The notes beneath the pieces were generated by a model, which saw only the letters and a program-made list of their open reading frames with translations, did not search any database and had not been told where the DNA came from. From positions 62,001-126,000 of the forward strand of contig NZ_PCOZ01000011.1 in assembly GCF_002979555.1 (NCBI RefSeq): a stretch of 64,000 nucleotides of DNA. The letters are read 5' to 3'. A program made the translations under genes and the position numbers. Source of the DNA: Pseudomonas sp. MYb60. Its GTDB lineage: Bacteria; Pseudomonadota; Gammaproteobacteria; Pseudomonadales; Pseudomonadaceae. Below, one piece after another: positions 42,068 to 50,900 of this stretch (positions are counted from its first letter, which is position 1; the number at the start of each line of letters is the position of its first letter).

Positions 42068-43018
42068 ATGATTTTTCCGGTCCTCGATGGCCTCAAGTTA
42101 CACAAAGTGTTGGTGCGCACCGTCAAGGAATTCGTCGATGACGAGATGCCCACCTACGCCTCGGCACTGGCCTACCAGATGCTGTTCTCGCTGTTTCCCT
42201 TCCTGTTGTTCCTGATCGCCCTGATCGGCTTTCTGCATTTGCCCGACTTTTTTACCTGGCTGCGCCTGCAGTCGGAACTGGTGTTGCCGCCCCAGGCGCT
42301 GGAGCAGGTCAACCCGGTGATCGATCAGTTGCAGCAATCCAAGGGTGGCCTGCTCTCGGTGGGTATCGTGATTGCGCTGTGGACGGCCTCGGCTGGCGTG
42401 CGCCTGATGATGAGCGCGATGAACGCCGCTTATGACGTGGTGGAAGGGCGGCCGATCTGGAAGCGCTTCCCGCTGTCGATCTTTTACACCGTGGGCATCG
42501 CCGGCATGCTGTTGGCCGCCGCTGCGCTGATGGTGCTGGGCCCGCAAGTGATGGAGTGGCTGGCCGGGCAGATCGGCATGCAGGAATTCGTGGTGACCTT
42601 GTGGACCATCGTGCGCTGGCCGATGATCGTGATCCTGCTGATGTTCGCCGTGGCCCTCATGTATTACGTGATGCCTGATGTGGAGCAGAAATTCCGCTTT
42701 ATCACGCCTGGCTCCGTGCTCGCGGTCGTGGTGTGGATCGTCGCCTCCCTGGGCTTTGGCTACTACGTCAAGACCTTCGCCGACTACAACGCCATGTACG
42801 GCAGTATCGGGGCGATCATCGTGTTGCTCCTGTACTTCTACATTTCTGCCGCCGTGCTGCTGCTGGGCGCGGAGATGAATGCCGTGATCGAGCACATGTC
42901 GGCCGAAGGCAAGGACCCAGGTGAGAAAGCGTTCGATGAACCCGGGCATACCGATGAAAAACAGCACGTCTCAGGCCTTGGCCGGGACCACTCCAAGCCA
43001 ACCCCTGACGAAGTCTGA
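42068..43018 (+). CDS. YihY/BrkB family inner-membrane protein
   Basis: A 316-residue protein with about six membrane helices of the YihY/BrkB family (once called ribonuclease BN). The typical N-terminal DEMPTYASALAYQMLFSLFPFLLFLIAL and PGSVLAVVVWIVASLGFGYYV blocks are present. The C-terminal ~50 residues are polar and acidic. The function is uncertain; a transport role has been suggested for the family. A second peptide deformylase gene begins 3 bases after its stop, so they are co-transcribed. Confidence 0.9.
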   Translation: MIFPVLDGLKLHKVLVRTVKEFVDDEMPTYASALAYQMLFSLFPFLLFLIALIGFLHLPDFFTWLRLQSELVLPPQALEQVNPVIDQLQQSKGGLLSVGIVIALWTASAGVRLMMSAMNAAYDVVEGRPIWKRFPLSIFYTVGIAGMLLAAAALMVLGPQVMEWLAGQIGMQEFVVTLWTIVRWPMIVILLMFAVALMYYVMPDVEQKFRFITPGSVLAVVVWIVASLGFGYYVKTFADYNAMYGSIGAIIVLLLYFYISAAVLLLGAEMNAVIEHMSAEGKDPGEKAFDEPGHTDEKQHVSGLGRDHSKPTPDEV

Positions 43019-43021
43019 TCG

Positions 43022-43561
43022 ATGATCCGAGAAATCCTGAAAATGGGCGACGAGCGCCTCCTGCGCATCGCGCCACCGGTGCCGCCGGAAATGTTCGACA
43101 GCCCCGAGTTGTGGCAATTGATCGACGATATGTTCCAGACCATGGAACATGTGGGCGGCGTGGGCCTGGCCGCACCGCAGATCGGCGTTGACCTGCAACT
43201 GGTGATCTTTGGCTTCGAAGCCAGCGAGCGCTACCCCGACGCGCCGCCGGTGCCGCAGACCATCCTGATCAACCCGCTGATCACGCCGCTCAGCCCGGTG
43301 TTGGAAGAAGGGTTCGAAGGCTGCCTCTCGGTCCCGGGCCTGCGTGGCGCGGTGGATCGCTACCAGCAGATTCGCTACGAAGGCTTCGACCCCAAGGGCG
43401 AGCCAATTGTGCGGGTTGCCGAGGGTTTTCATGCGCGCGTGGTGCAGCATGAATGTGATCACTTGATCGGCCGGCTGTACCCGTCGCGGATTACCGACTT
43501 CAGCAAGTTCGGGTTTATCGAAGTAATGTTTCCGGACATGGATCCCAAGGCCGACGACTAG
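43022..43561 (+). CDS. def: Peptide deformylase (second copy type)
   Basis: Removes the formyl group from the N-terminal Met of new proteins, using Fe(2+). The three motifs are complete: GVGLAAPQIG (~residue 45), EGCLSVPG (metal-binding Cys) and QHECDHL (two metal His and catalytic Glu). At 179 residues it is typical. It is not near fmt, so it is likely an additional paralogue rather than the housekeeping copy. It starts 3 bases after the BrkB gene. Confidence 0.93.
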   Translation: MIREILKMGDERLLRIAPPVPPEMFDSPELWQLIDDMFQTMEHVGGVGLAAPQIGVDLQLVIFGFEASERYPDAPPVPQTILINPLITPLSPVLEEGFEGCLSVPGLRGAVDRYQQIRYEGFDPKGEPIVRVAEGFHARVVQHECDHLIGRLYPSRITDFSKFGFIEVMFPDMDPKADD

Positions 43562-43585
43562 CTTTCAAGCCCAATGAGCTCAAAA

Positions 43586-43676
43586 AATGTGGGTGCTGGC
43601 TTGCCTGCGATGGCGGTGCAGCAGCCACAGTGATGTTGGCTGACCCACCACTATCGCAGGCGAGCCAGCCTCCACG
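43586..43676. repeat. REPIN of a different sequence type
   Basis: Inverted arms GTGCTGGCTTGCCTGCGATGG and CATCGCAGGCGAGCC-type, about 30 bases apart, distinct in core sequence from the other REPs here. Confidence 0.8.
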
Positions 43677-43699
43677 CGTGGAATGCAGTTCAAATTGGA

Positions 43700-44518
43700 T
43701 CATTGGGTGGGTTTAATGAACCGCAACGTCATCCGGTCCGACTCCCCGATCGCCACATACTTCGCCTTATCCTGCTCCCCCAACTTCAACGTCGGCGGCA
43801 ACGTCCACACGCCAGCGGGATAATCCCTGGTGTCCTTCGGGTTGGCATTCACCTCGCTCTGTCCCGCCAGCTTGAACCCGGCGTCCGTGGCCAGCTTCAC
43901 GACCTGGGCGGTGGTCAGGTAACCGCTGTCCTTGATCGCTTCCAGATCTGCCCCGTCCTTGGCCCGATGGTCTTCCACGCCCAGTACACCGCCGGGCTTG
44001 AGCACTTGGTAGAACGCGCTGAAGGTAGCGGGCGCGGTATCGGCTGCCACCCAGTTATGCACGTTGCGAAACGTCAGCACCGCATCCGCCGACGCGGGCT
44101 TGCCGAACACCGGGGCCTTGGGGTCGAATTCGACCACTTGGGCCTTGCCATAGCGTGCTGGGTCGGCGGCAAATTTTTTCTTCAGGTTTTCTTCGGATGT
44201 GCGCGCGTAGGCGCTGCTGCTGGCGGCCTGCACGGCGGCGATGTAATGGCCATGGTCCTTGAGCAAGGGTGACAGCAGCTCGCTGTACCAACCGCCGCCG
44301 GGGGTGATCTCGATCACTGTCTGGTTGGCCCCCAGACCAAAGAACTCCAGGGTTTGTTGCGGATGGCGATAGCCGTCACGGGCGCTGTTGGCCGAGTCGC
44401 GCCAACTGCCGGCGAGCACGCTGGCGTACGCGTTGGCACTGATCGGCGCATCGGCTGCATGGCTCAAGGCCGGGGTCAGCAGGGCGGCGAGGGAGAGAGC
44501 TGCAAGCGTCGTTTTCAT
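43700..44518 (-). CDS. Exported methyltransferase-like protein
   Basis: The product has an N-terminal signal peptide (MKTTLAALSLAALLTPALSHAAD, residues 1-23) followed by a class I SAM-dependent methyltransferase-like fold with VIEITPGGGWYSELLSPLL as the SAM-binding glycine loop. ATG 44518 is taken over ATG 44524 by spacing from AAGG. Length is 272 from this start. A periplasmic methyltransferase is odd because SAM is cytoplasmic; related exported proteins exist in pseudomonads and their function is unknown. Confidence 0.8.
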   Translation of the reverse strand: MKTTLAALSLAALLTPALSHAADAPISANAYASVLAGSWRDSANSARDGYRHPQQTLEFFGLGANQTVIEITPGGGWYSELLSPLLKDHGHYIAAVQAASSSAYARTSEENLKKKFAADPARYGKAQVVEFDPKAPVFGKPASADAVLTFRNVHNWVAADTAPATFSAFYQVLKPGGVLGVEDHRAKDGADLEAIKDSGYLTTAQVVKLATDAGFKLAGQSEVNANPKDTRDYPAGVWTLPPTLKLGEQDKAKYVAIGESDRMTLRFIKPTQ

Positions 44519-44609
44519 GATCATCCTTAAGGGGCCAGTGTGCTGCCGAGGCTAGCATGGGGCCTGTAATGACTGATCACACATTATTCAAGGTCAACCT
44601 GTGTCCTGG

Positions 44610-45020
44610 TTATAAGCGCGGTTCCAGGCCCATGGCAATCATCGGCTTGTTGCGCTTGTAACGGACCAGGCGTTCGTTGAGGGATTGGGGCAATACGCTG
44701 TCCTGGGTGAAACCCATGCGCTGGTACAGACCTTCCAGGTCCGGGTGGCACAGCAACCACAGAGTACCGCCCGTCGAGGTCGTTGCCTGAAGAACCAATT
44801 GTGCGGCGAGCCCCTGGCCGCGATACATCGGGTCTACGAACACGCCGGTCAGCCATTGCCCGCCGACCACAGTCGTGAGGCACAGGCCGGCGACAATCTC
44901 ACCATCATTGCGCGCGACCCATAACTGCCCGCCCTTGAGCGCCTTCATCGACGAATTGTGGCGGCGGTAAAACTTGTTCAGCAGCGGCCACAGCGGCTCT
45001 GCCAGCAATTCGATGTGCAT
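44610..45020 (-). CDS. GNAT family N-acetyltransferase
   Basis: A 136-residue acetyltransferase with the acetyl-CoA loop in VDPMYRGQGLAAQLVLQA. The start MHIELLAEPLW at 45020 fits the family; a longer frame would add 23 residues. The substrate is unknown. A 220-base gap follows, with no gene seen, up to the chemoreceptor gene on the other strand. Confidence 0.82.
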   Translation of the reverse strand: MHIELLAEPLWPLLNKFYRRHNSSMKALKGGQLWVARNDGEIVAGLCLTTVVGGQWLTGVFVDPMYRGQGLAAQLVLQATTSTGGTLWLLCHPDLEGLYQRMGFTQDSVLPQSLNERLVRYKRNKPMIAMGLEPRL

Positions 45021-45240
45021 GTTCGAACCCCACGCAAGGAGAAGGCGGCCATTGTAGCCCCAGAGTCTGGCCGATTCATGGCCTTGCATAGCGCCAAGCC
45101 CTGTCTATGCTCACCCTGACCGTGATGACGCTTGGCATATAAAGCCATTCGGTTGGTTTTCCCACGACGCTGTGCCAGCAATCTCCAACTCATGAATGGA
45201 ATGCGCCTTTCAAGCGCCGGGACCCCAGGGTGATCTGATC

Positions 45241-46560
45241 ATGTTCAACCGCCATCACAAAGACGACCTGTTGCAAATCGAACGTTTCTCCTGCGCCCTC
45301 ACGGAATCCAACGCCAAGCTCGCCGCCATCAGCCGTTCCATGGCCATGATCGAATTCGACCCCAGTGGTGTGATCCTCGACGCCAACGACAACTTCTGCA
45401 AAACCATGGGCTACAGCGCCGATGACGTGCGCGGCAAACATCACCGCATTTTCTGCGACGAGGCCTACACCCAGACCGAGGCCTACGCCACGTTGTGGCG
45501 TGACCTGGCACGGGGCGAAGCCCTCAGCGGCACGTTCATGCGCTTGAACAAGCACGGCCAGGAGGTGTGGCTAGAAGCCAGCTACATGCCGGTGCTGGAC
45601 AGCAATAAGCGGGTGATAAGCGTCATCAAGGTGGCGTCGGATATCTCCGCGCGGGTTCACCACGAGCATGAGAACCAGAGCCTGATCGATGCCATCGGCC
45701 GCGCCATGGCGGTGATCGAGTTCAGCCCCCAGGGCCAGATTCTCAATGCCAACGAAAACTTCCTGAAGACGGTGCAGTACTCCCTGGATGAAATCGTCGG
45801 CCAGCACCACAGCATGTTCTGCCACCGCAGCGAAGTGGACTCGCCGGCCTACAAGGCGTTCTGGGCGTCCCTCAATCGTGGCGAATACCACTCGCACCGT
45901 TTCGAGCGCAAAAACAAGTACGGTAAGACGCTGTTTCTGGAAGCTTCCTACAACCCGATCTTCGACACCAACGGGCGCCTGTACAAAGTGGTGAAGTTCG
46001 CCAGCGACATCACCGATCAGGTGTCCACCCTGCGCAACGCCGCCGATTCGGCGCACGCCACCTCGGTGCAAAACGATGCCTGCGCACGCAAAGGCTCGGA
46101 GGTGGTGCAGCAAACGGTGCAGATCATCGAGCAGATTTCCCACGACCTGAACCAGGCGGCACAAAGCATCGATGCGGTGAGCAAGCAGTCAGAGATTATC
46201 GGCAGCATCGTGCAGACCATCCGAGGCATTGCCGAGCAGACCAACATGCTGGCGCTCAATGCCGCCATCGAAGCGGCGCGGGCCGGTGAGCACGGCCGCG
46301 GCTTTGCGGTAGTGGCCGATGAAGTGCGCAGCCTCGCCGCGCGCACCAGCCAGGCGACGGTGGAGATTGTGGAAGTGGTGCGCAAGAACCACGACCTGTC
46401 GCTGAGCGCAGTGTCGAGCATGCAGTCGAGCCTGAGCCGCACCGGGCTGGGGGTGGAACTGGCGAACGAGGCGGGGCAGGTGATCCTGGAAATTCAGGAA
46501 GGCTCACGGCATGTGGTGGACGCCATCGGCCAATTCAACTCAACGTTGCAGCTGCAATAA
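45241..46560 (+). CDS. BdlA-like soluble PAS-PAS chemoreceptor
   Basis: A 439-residue methyl-accepting chemotaxis-type protein without membrane helices. Two PAS domains (about residues 25-140 and 147-262) are followed by a short MCP signalling domain with the hairpin tip EQTNMLALNAAIEAARAGEHGRGFAVVADEVRSLA. Domain order and size match BdlA, the P. aeruginosa biofilm dispersion regulator (417 residues recalled). The start ATG 45241 is chosen for the family N-terminus; an earlier frame would add 15 residues. It could sense redox or nutrient shifts through the PAS domains. Confidence 0.85.
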   Translation: MFNRHHKDDLLQIERFSCALTESNAKLAAISRSMAMIEFDPSGVILDANDNFCKTMGYSADDVRGKHHRIFCDEAYTQTEAYATLWRDLARGEALSGTFMRLNKHGQEVWLEASYMPVLDSNKRVISVIKVASDISARVHHEHENQSLIDAIGRAMAVIEFSPQGQILNANENFLKTVQYSLDEIVGQHHSMFCHRSEVDSPAYKAFWASLNRGEYHSHRFERKNKYGKTLFLEASYNPIFDTNGRLYKVVKFASDITDQVSTLRNAADSAHATSVQNDACARKGSEVVQQTVQIIEQISHDLNQAAQSIDAVSKQSEIIGSIVQTIRGIAEQTNMLALNAAIEAARAGEHGRGFAVVADEVRSLAARTSQATVEIVEVVRKNHDLSLSAVSSMQSSLSRTGLGVELANEAGQVILEIQEGSRHVVDAIGQFNSTLQLQ

Positions 46561-46568
46561 CTCGATCA

Positions 46569-46590
46569 GTGTGGGAGCCAACTCCCACAC
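46569..46590. repeat. Short palindrome, REP-like
   Basis: GTGTGGGAG-CCAA-CTCCCACAC, a shortened relative of the REP palindromes, between two convergent genes and likely to end transcription. Confidence 0.6.
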
Positions 46591-46623
46591 AAGCCTGCTT
46601 TCACATGGGATCAGTGCTGTGGC

Positions 46624-47106
46624 TCAGATCGCTGCCAGGGTTTCTTTTACGGTCTGCGCCGGGTCAGTGGCTTTGGCCGTTAGTTGCTGTTCTTGCTGCT
46701 GCTTCACACGGTCGGCCACTTGCCTGGAAATCGCATCCTGCTTTTCCTGGGACATGTTCTGCACATCCGCCTCGGTCAAACCTTGCTCCTTGAGCAACTG
46801 CTCTCGGATGCGTTCGGCCGGCGTCTTGCTCATGTAGTCAGTGAATTCGGAGCGTGCCGACGAGGTGGCGGCAGGCACGTCGGTGGTGCTCGCCTGCAGC
46901 TGCACGCGGGTCTTGGCGAAGGCCTCGTCGATACGGTCCACGGCCTTGTCCAGTTCCTTCTGCGCTGCCGGCACGGTCACGCTTTGCTGCGCGGCTTGCA
47001 AGGCGCCACTGTACAGCGCGCTGGCGGCGGCGTTGGCCGGGTCCATGTCGGGGCGTTTGAGTTGTTGCACGGTGGTCACGGCGTGGGTGTTGTTGTTAAC
47101 CAGCAT
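46624..47106 (-). CDS. Hypothetical helical protein (160 aa)
   Basis: A 160-residue polar, Ala/Gln/Glu-rich helical protein (KQDAISRQVADRVKQQQEQQ) with no signal peptide or membrane helix. ATG 47106 follows AGGTGAGC. I do not recognise a function. The heptad-rich composition suggests coiled coil. Related proteins appear to be common in fluorescent pseudomonads, but I cannot confirm this. Confidence 0.7.
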   Translation of the reverse strand: MLVNNNTHAVTTVQQLKRPDMDPANAAASALYSGALQAAQQSVTVPAAQKELDKAVDRIDEAFAKTRVQLQASTTDVPAATSSARSEFTDYMSKTPAERIREQLLKEQGLTEADVQNMSQEKQDAISRQVADRVKQQQEQQLTAKATDPAQTVKETLAAI

Positions 47107-47262
47107 GATCGCTCACCTGTGGAAATGGTCTGTGTCTCAGCTGGAGCAAATTGTGTGCCGAAGAGCAAACCCCCTTGAAACCGGGAGCCTGGAAAATGAA
47201 AGCGGCAATCAATAGCCCCTCAAGGCCATTCATTGCCGGTGGCACCGCCCGCCTTACCTGCT

Positions 47263-47451
47263 TCAAACAGTGTGGATGTCAAACGACCCTTTGAACCAAT
47301 GGTCAGTGCCATCCACATCAGTCAATACCTCGAATGTCCCAGACGCAGAGCCTGGCTGTTCGTCATACGTTGTCAGGTTCAGCGTGCCGCTTTTAGCTGC
47401 AAACCTCGTCCGGAAACCACTGTCTGTCTGACGAAAGTAGTCCACGCTCAC
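47263..47451 (-). pseudogene. Small fragment, possibly a truncated gene
   Basis: A 62-codon frame beginning at GTG 47451, with no good ribosome site. The product has a well-formed beta-strand pattern (FRTRFAAKSGTLNLTTYDEQ and SGTFEVLTDVDGTDHWFKGSFDIH), like the C-terminal part of a larger beta-rich protein. The frame stays open upstream into the 3' end of the MFS gene. It may be a remnant of a larger gene cut by rearrangement, or a small real protein. Confidence 0.4.
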
Positions 47452-47512
47452 CGTGTCGGGCCAAGGCTTGGGTAGTGGGGTGGGGCCTGTAGTGCTCGGC
47501 CGCGCCCTCCCA

Positions 47513-48928
47513 TCAATGGGCGATGTTCTCCAGTGCCAGGTTACGCGTGCGCGGCCCGAACCAACTGATGGTGATCATCACGATCAACATGCTGCTGGCG
47601 ATAAAGGCCAGTACGCCCGGCGTGCCCAGGTGTTCGAGGATAAAACCGATCAACAGGCTGCTGAAGACCGTCGACAAACGGCTGAAGGAGTAACAGAACC
47701 CCACCGCCCGTGCGCGGATGTTGGTGGGGAACAGTTCGCTCTGGTACGAGTGATAACTGAAGCTCAGCCAGGCGTTGCAGAACGTGATCATCACCCCGCA
47801 GATCACCAGCCCCACCGCCGTGGTTTGCAGCGCGAACAAGCTGCCGAAGATCATCGCGCCCAGGGCCGAGCCGACGATCTGCCATTTGTTTTCAAAGCGG
47901 TTGGCCACTTTCACGAACAGCAACGGCCCCAGCGGGTAAGCGAGGGTGATGATGAACGCGTAGAGCAAACTGTGGGTCACGCTCACGCCCTGGCCGGAAA
48001 GCAGTGCGGGCAGCCAGTTGCCGAAACCGAAGAAACCGATGGCCTGGAACACATGGAATACGATCAGCATCAGGGCGCGACGGCGGTAGGGGGGTTGCCA
48101 GATATCGGCAAAACGGCCGCTGCCTTGCACGCTCACGGCTTCCGGCTCGGGTTCATCCAGCGGTTTGCCGTGGTCCTTCTGGCAGCGCGCCTCCAGGTTA
48201 TCCATGATCGCTCCGGCTTCGTCGAAGCGACCCTTTTGTGCGAGCCAGCGCGGTGACTCCGGCAGACGTTTGCGCAGGTGCCAGATAAACAGTGCAAACA
48301 CTGCACTGCTCAATACCACCCAGCGCCAGCCCGACACCCCGAACGGCGCCTGTGGCACCAGCCACCACGACATCAACGCCACCGCCGGCACCGATAGGAA
48401 CTGGATGAAAAACGCGAAGGCAAACGCCGAGCTGCGCATGCGCTTGGGCACCAGTTCCGAGAGGTAGGCGTCGATGGTCACCAGCTCGATACCCAGGCCA
48501 ATGCCCACCAGGAAGCGCATGCAGATAATGCCCATGGCGGAGGTCTGGATGCCCATCAGCACGGTGGCGATGGTGTACCAGATGAGCGCGAAGGTGAAAA
48601 TCGCCCGGCGGCCGAAGCGGTCGGCGAAGGGGCTGAGCAGGCTGGCGCCGAGGAACAGGCCCAGGAACGTGGCGGAAGCGAATGCAGCCTGGTCGGAGAA
48701 ACCGAAGACGCCCTCTTTGCCGGTATGGAAAATCCCGTCACTGATCAGGCCGGGGCTGATGTAAGCCGTCTGGAACAGGTCATACAGCTCGAAAAAACCG
48801 CCGATGGACAGCAGCGCCACCAGGCGCCAGACGGTGGCAACGGCAGGCAGGCGGTCGATGCGCGCGCTGATATGGGCGGCGCGGAGTGGGTCGACTCCGT
48901 CGGTGGGGGAGGTGGTGCGCGTGGACAT
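47513..48928 (-). CDS. MFS transporter, sugar/organic acid type
   Basis: A 471-residue, 12-helix MFS symporter. Signature FADRFGRRAIFT follows helix 2, and RFLVGIGLGIELVTIDAYLSELVPKRMR matches the sugar/acid-transporter branch, as does PESPRWLAQKGRFDEA after helix 6. The substrate is not readable. It starts 20 bases after a GST-family gene, so the two form an operon. Confidence 0.88.
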   Translation of the reverse strand: MSTRTTSPTDGVDPLRAAHISARIDRLPAVATVWRLVALLSIGGFFELYDLFQTAYISPGLISDGIFHTGKEGVFGFSDQAAFASATFLGLFLGASLLSPFADRFGRRAIFTFALIWYTIATVLMGIQTSAMGIICMRFLVGIGLGIELVTIDAYLSELVPKRMRSSAFAFAFFIQFLSVPAVALMSWWLVPQAPFGVSGWRWVVLSSAVFALFIWHLRKRLPESPRWLAQKGRFDEAGAIMDNLEARCQKDHGKPLDEPEPEAVSVQGSGRFADIWQPPYRRRALMLIVFHVFQAIGFFGFGNWLPALLSGQGVSVTHSLLYAFIITLAYPLGPLLFVKVANRFENKWQIVGSALGAMIFGSLFALQTTAVGLVICGVMITFCNAWLSFSYHSYQSELFPTNIRARAVGFCYSFSRLSTVFSSLLIGFILEHLGTPGVLAFIASSMLIVMITISWFGPRTRNLALENIAH

Positions 48929-48948
48929 GGAGAACCTTATCGTTATTG

Positions 48949-49581
48949 TTAGTTATGACCGTTGAGGGCGAATGCCTGGAAACCGGGACGCTGGCTGAGG
49001 CGCTGGTAATACGCCTCGACCGCAGGGTAGGGCGGGTGCTGCAGCGGGGCGTTGCGCCAACGGTGCACGGAGAGGCCGATGAGGATGTCGGCCAGGGTGA
49101 ACTCACTGCCGGCCACATAGGCACCGGTCTTGAGCAGTTGCTGTTCCAGCAGGCCCATTTTGTCGTTCCAGGCCTGCACGCCGGCCTGGATGCGCTGCGG
49201 GTCCTGGTAGTCCGGGTTCTGCCGTACCAGTGCGTGGAACGCGTAGCCCCAGGACGGGTTCAGCTCGGTGGCTTGCCAGTCCATCCATTGCTCGACGCGG
49301 GCCCGCGGCGCGGGTTCGGCGGGCAGCAGGTCGTGGCGTTCATACAGGCCGACGAGGTAACGGCAGATGGTATTGGACTCCCACAACACGCCGTGATCGT
49401 CGATCAACACCGGCACTTGGGCATTGGGGTTCAACGCCAGGAATGGCGCGGACTGGGTGGGGGAGAAACCGATGCCCCAGTCTTCGCGGTGGTAGTCGAT
49501 GCCCAGTTCCTGGCAGGTCCACAGGACTTTTCGCACGTTGATGGAGGAGGTGCGGCCCAATATTTTCAGTGAGTGTCCCAT
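48949..49581 (-). CDS. Glutathione S-transferase family protein
   Basis: A 210-residue GST with an N-terminal thioredoxin-like domain (LKILGRTSSINVRKVLWTCQELGIDY, then the cis-Pro loop NAQVPVLID and ESNTICRYL) and a C-terminal helical domain (FTLADILIGLSVHRW). The active residue is likely Ser in RTSSINVRK. The start is ATG 49581 (MGHSLKI). It is the first gene of a unit with the MFS gene and lies 74 bases after gntR. Confidence 0.9.
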   Translation of the reverse strand: MGHSLKILGRTSSINVRKVLWTCQELGIDYHREDWGIGFSPTQSAPFLALNPNAQVPVLIDDHGVLWESNTICRYLVGLYERHDLLPAEPAPRARVEQWMDWQATELNPSWGYAFHALVRQNPDYQDPQRIQAGVQAWNDKMGLLEQQLLKTGAYVAGSEFTLADILIGLSVHRWRNAPLQHPPYPAVEAYYQRLSQRPGFQAFALNGHN

Positions 49582-49655
49582 GGTGCTTCCCTGGCATTTG
49601 GAGAACCGCCAATTTAGCACGCCGAAACAAATTGCAAACATTCCCCCCGGCAGGG

Positions 49656-50684
49656 TCAGGTGCTTTCACGCACCTGAAGTTCGAAGCCCATGTCCACCAC
49701 AGGCTTGGCAATCTTGTTGCCGGCCATGATTGTCAGCAGGTGCTCCGCCGATCGTCGCCCGATCGCCTCTCGCGGCGTACTGATGCTGCTCAGGCGCGGC
49801 ACCATGAAGGACGAAGAGGGCAGGTCATTGAAACCCAGCACCGCCACACGCTCCGGCACCTTGATGCCATGGCGCATGGCTTCGAGCAGGGCACCCTGGG
49901 CCAGGTCGTCGTTGCCGAAGAAGATCGCATCCACGTCAGGGTGGGCGGCCAGCAGTTGCAGGAACAGTTCGCCACCCAGGCCCACGGATGACGGGCGGGG
50001 TGTCAGCAGTTCCAGCGCCGGGTCGTACCGGTTGGCGTGTTGCAGGGCGCGGCGGAAACCTTCGCCGCGCAGCAGGGTGCGCTGGTCCAGTTGGGCACCG
50101 ATATATGCCAGGCGTTTGTAGCCACGGGACAGCAAGTGCGCTGCCGCCGTTTCGCCGGCGGCCAATTGCGAGAAACCCACGCAGTTCACCCCGGCATTGG
50201 GGTCCAGGTCCATCATGTAGACGCAGGGCACGTTGCTGGCCTCGACCATCCGTCGGGCGCTTTCGGTGCGGTCGAAGCCGGTCAGCAGCAAACCCCGTGG
50301 CTGGTAGGCCATGTAGTTGCGCAGCAGGTTTTCTTCTTCGTCGCGGGAGTAGTGGAAGTTGCCGATCAGCACTTCGAAGCCCCTGGGCCGCAGTACCTGA
50401 TGAATGGCTTCGAGGGTTTCGATGAACAGCAGGTTGGACAGCGACGGCACCAACACCACCACCGAATGGCTCTGGGCCGACGCCAGGGCGCGGGCGGCGG
50501 GGTTGACCACGTAGTTCAACTCTGCGGCGGCGTGCTGGACTTTTTCCACCAGTTCCGTGGCCACGGTGCTGATACCGCGCAGGGCGCGGGAAGCGGTGAT
50601 CGGGCTGACGCCGGCGAGGCGGGCCACTTCATTGAGGGTTGGGCGACCCGTGGTGCGCAATTTTTTATCGTTCTTGGAGGTCAT
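49656..50684 (-). CDS. gntR: Gluconate repressor GntR (LacI family)
   Basis: A LacI-family repressor of gluconate use, 342 residues. The N-terminal DNA-binding domain reads PTLNEVARLAGVSPITASRALRG (residues ~13-35), followed by a periplasmic-binding-protein-like effector domain. The start ATG 50684 (MTSKNDKK) is preferred over a longer frame at 50699. It is divergent from gntK and has two operator-like palindromes in the gap, so autoregulation is likely. Confidence 0.92.
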   Translation of the reverse strand: MTSKNDKKLRTTGRPTLNEVARLAGVSPITASRALRGISTVATELVEKVQHAAAELNYVVNPAARALASAQSHSVVVLVPSLSNLLFIETLEAIHQVLRPRGFEVLIGNFHYSRDEEENLLRNYMAYQPRGLLLTGFDRTESARRMVEASNVPCVYMMDLDPNAGVNCVGFSQLAAGETAAAHLLSRGYKRLAYIGAQLDQRTLLRGEGFRRALQHANRYDPALELLTPRPSSVGLGGELFLQLLAAHPDVDAIFFGNDDLAQGALLEAMRHGIKVPERVAVLGFNDLPSSSFMVPRLSSISTPREAIGRRSAEHLLTIMAGNKIAKPVVDMGFELQVREST

Positions 50685-50718
50685 CAGGCGGCTTGCCAAA
50701 CAAAAATCGAGGCACTAA

Positions 50719-50730
50719 GGTAGCGCTGTC
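50719..50730. promoter_or_regulatory. GntR operator 1
   Basis: GGTAGCGCTGTC, near-palindrome around AGCGCT, 35 bases upstream of the gntR start. Confidence 0.6.
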
Positions 50731-50869
50731 TCCAAAAGGCTGCAAATTCTTGAACAAAGGGTTGCCTGATCCTGTTCAAACGCTTGGAGCGGATGCACGC
50801 GTCACTCCATAAAAAAAGACAAGACGGCGCGGGAAAAGCCTGTTTTTGCACTAGCCTTAGAGCGTGCAA

Positions 50870-50883
50870 AGGTAGCGCTATCT
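50870..50883. promoter_or_regulatory. GntR operator 2
   Basis: AGGTAGCGCTATCT, palindromic except one pair, 17 bases before the gntK start and close to its ribosome site. Confidence 0.7.
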
Positions 50884-50900
50884 GCGTCTTGAGGTGTTAC

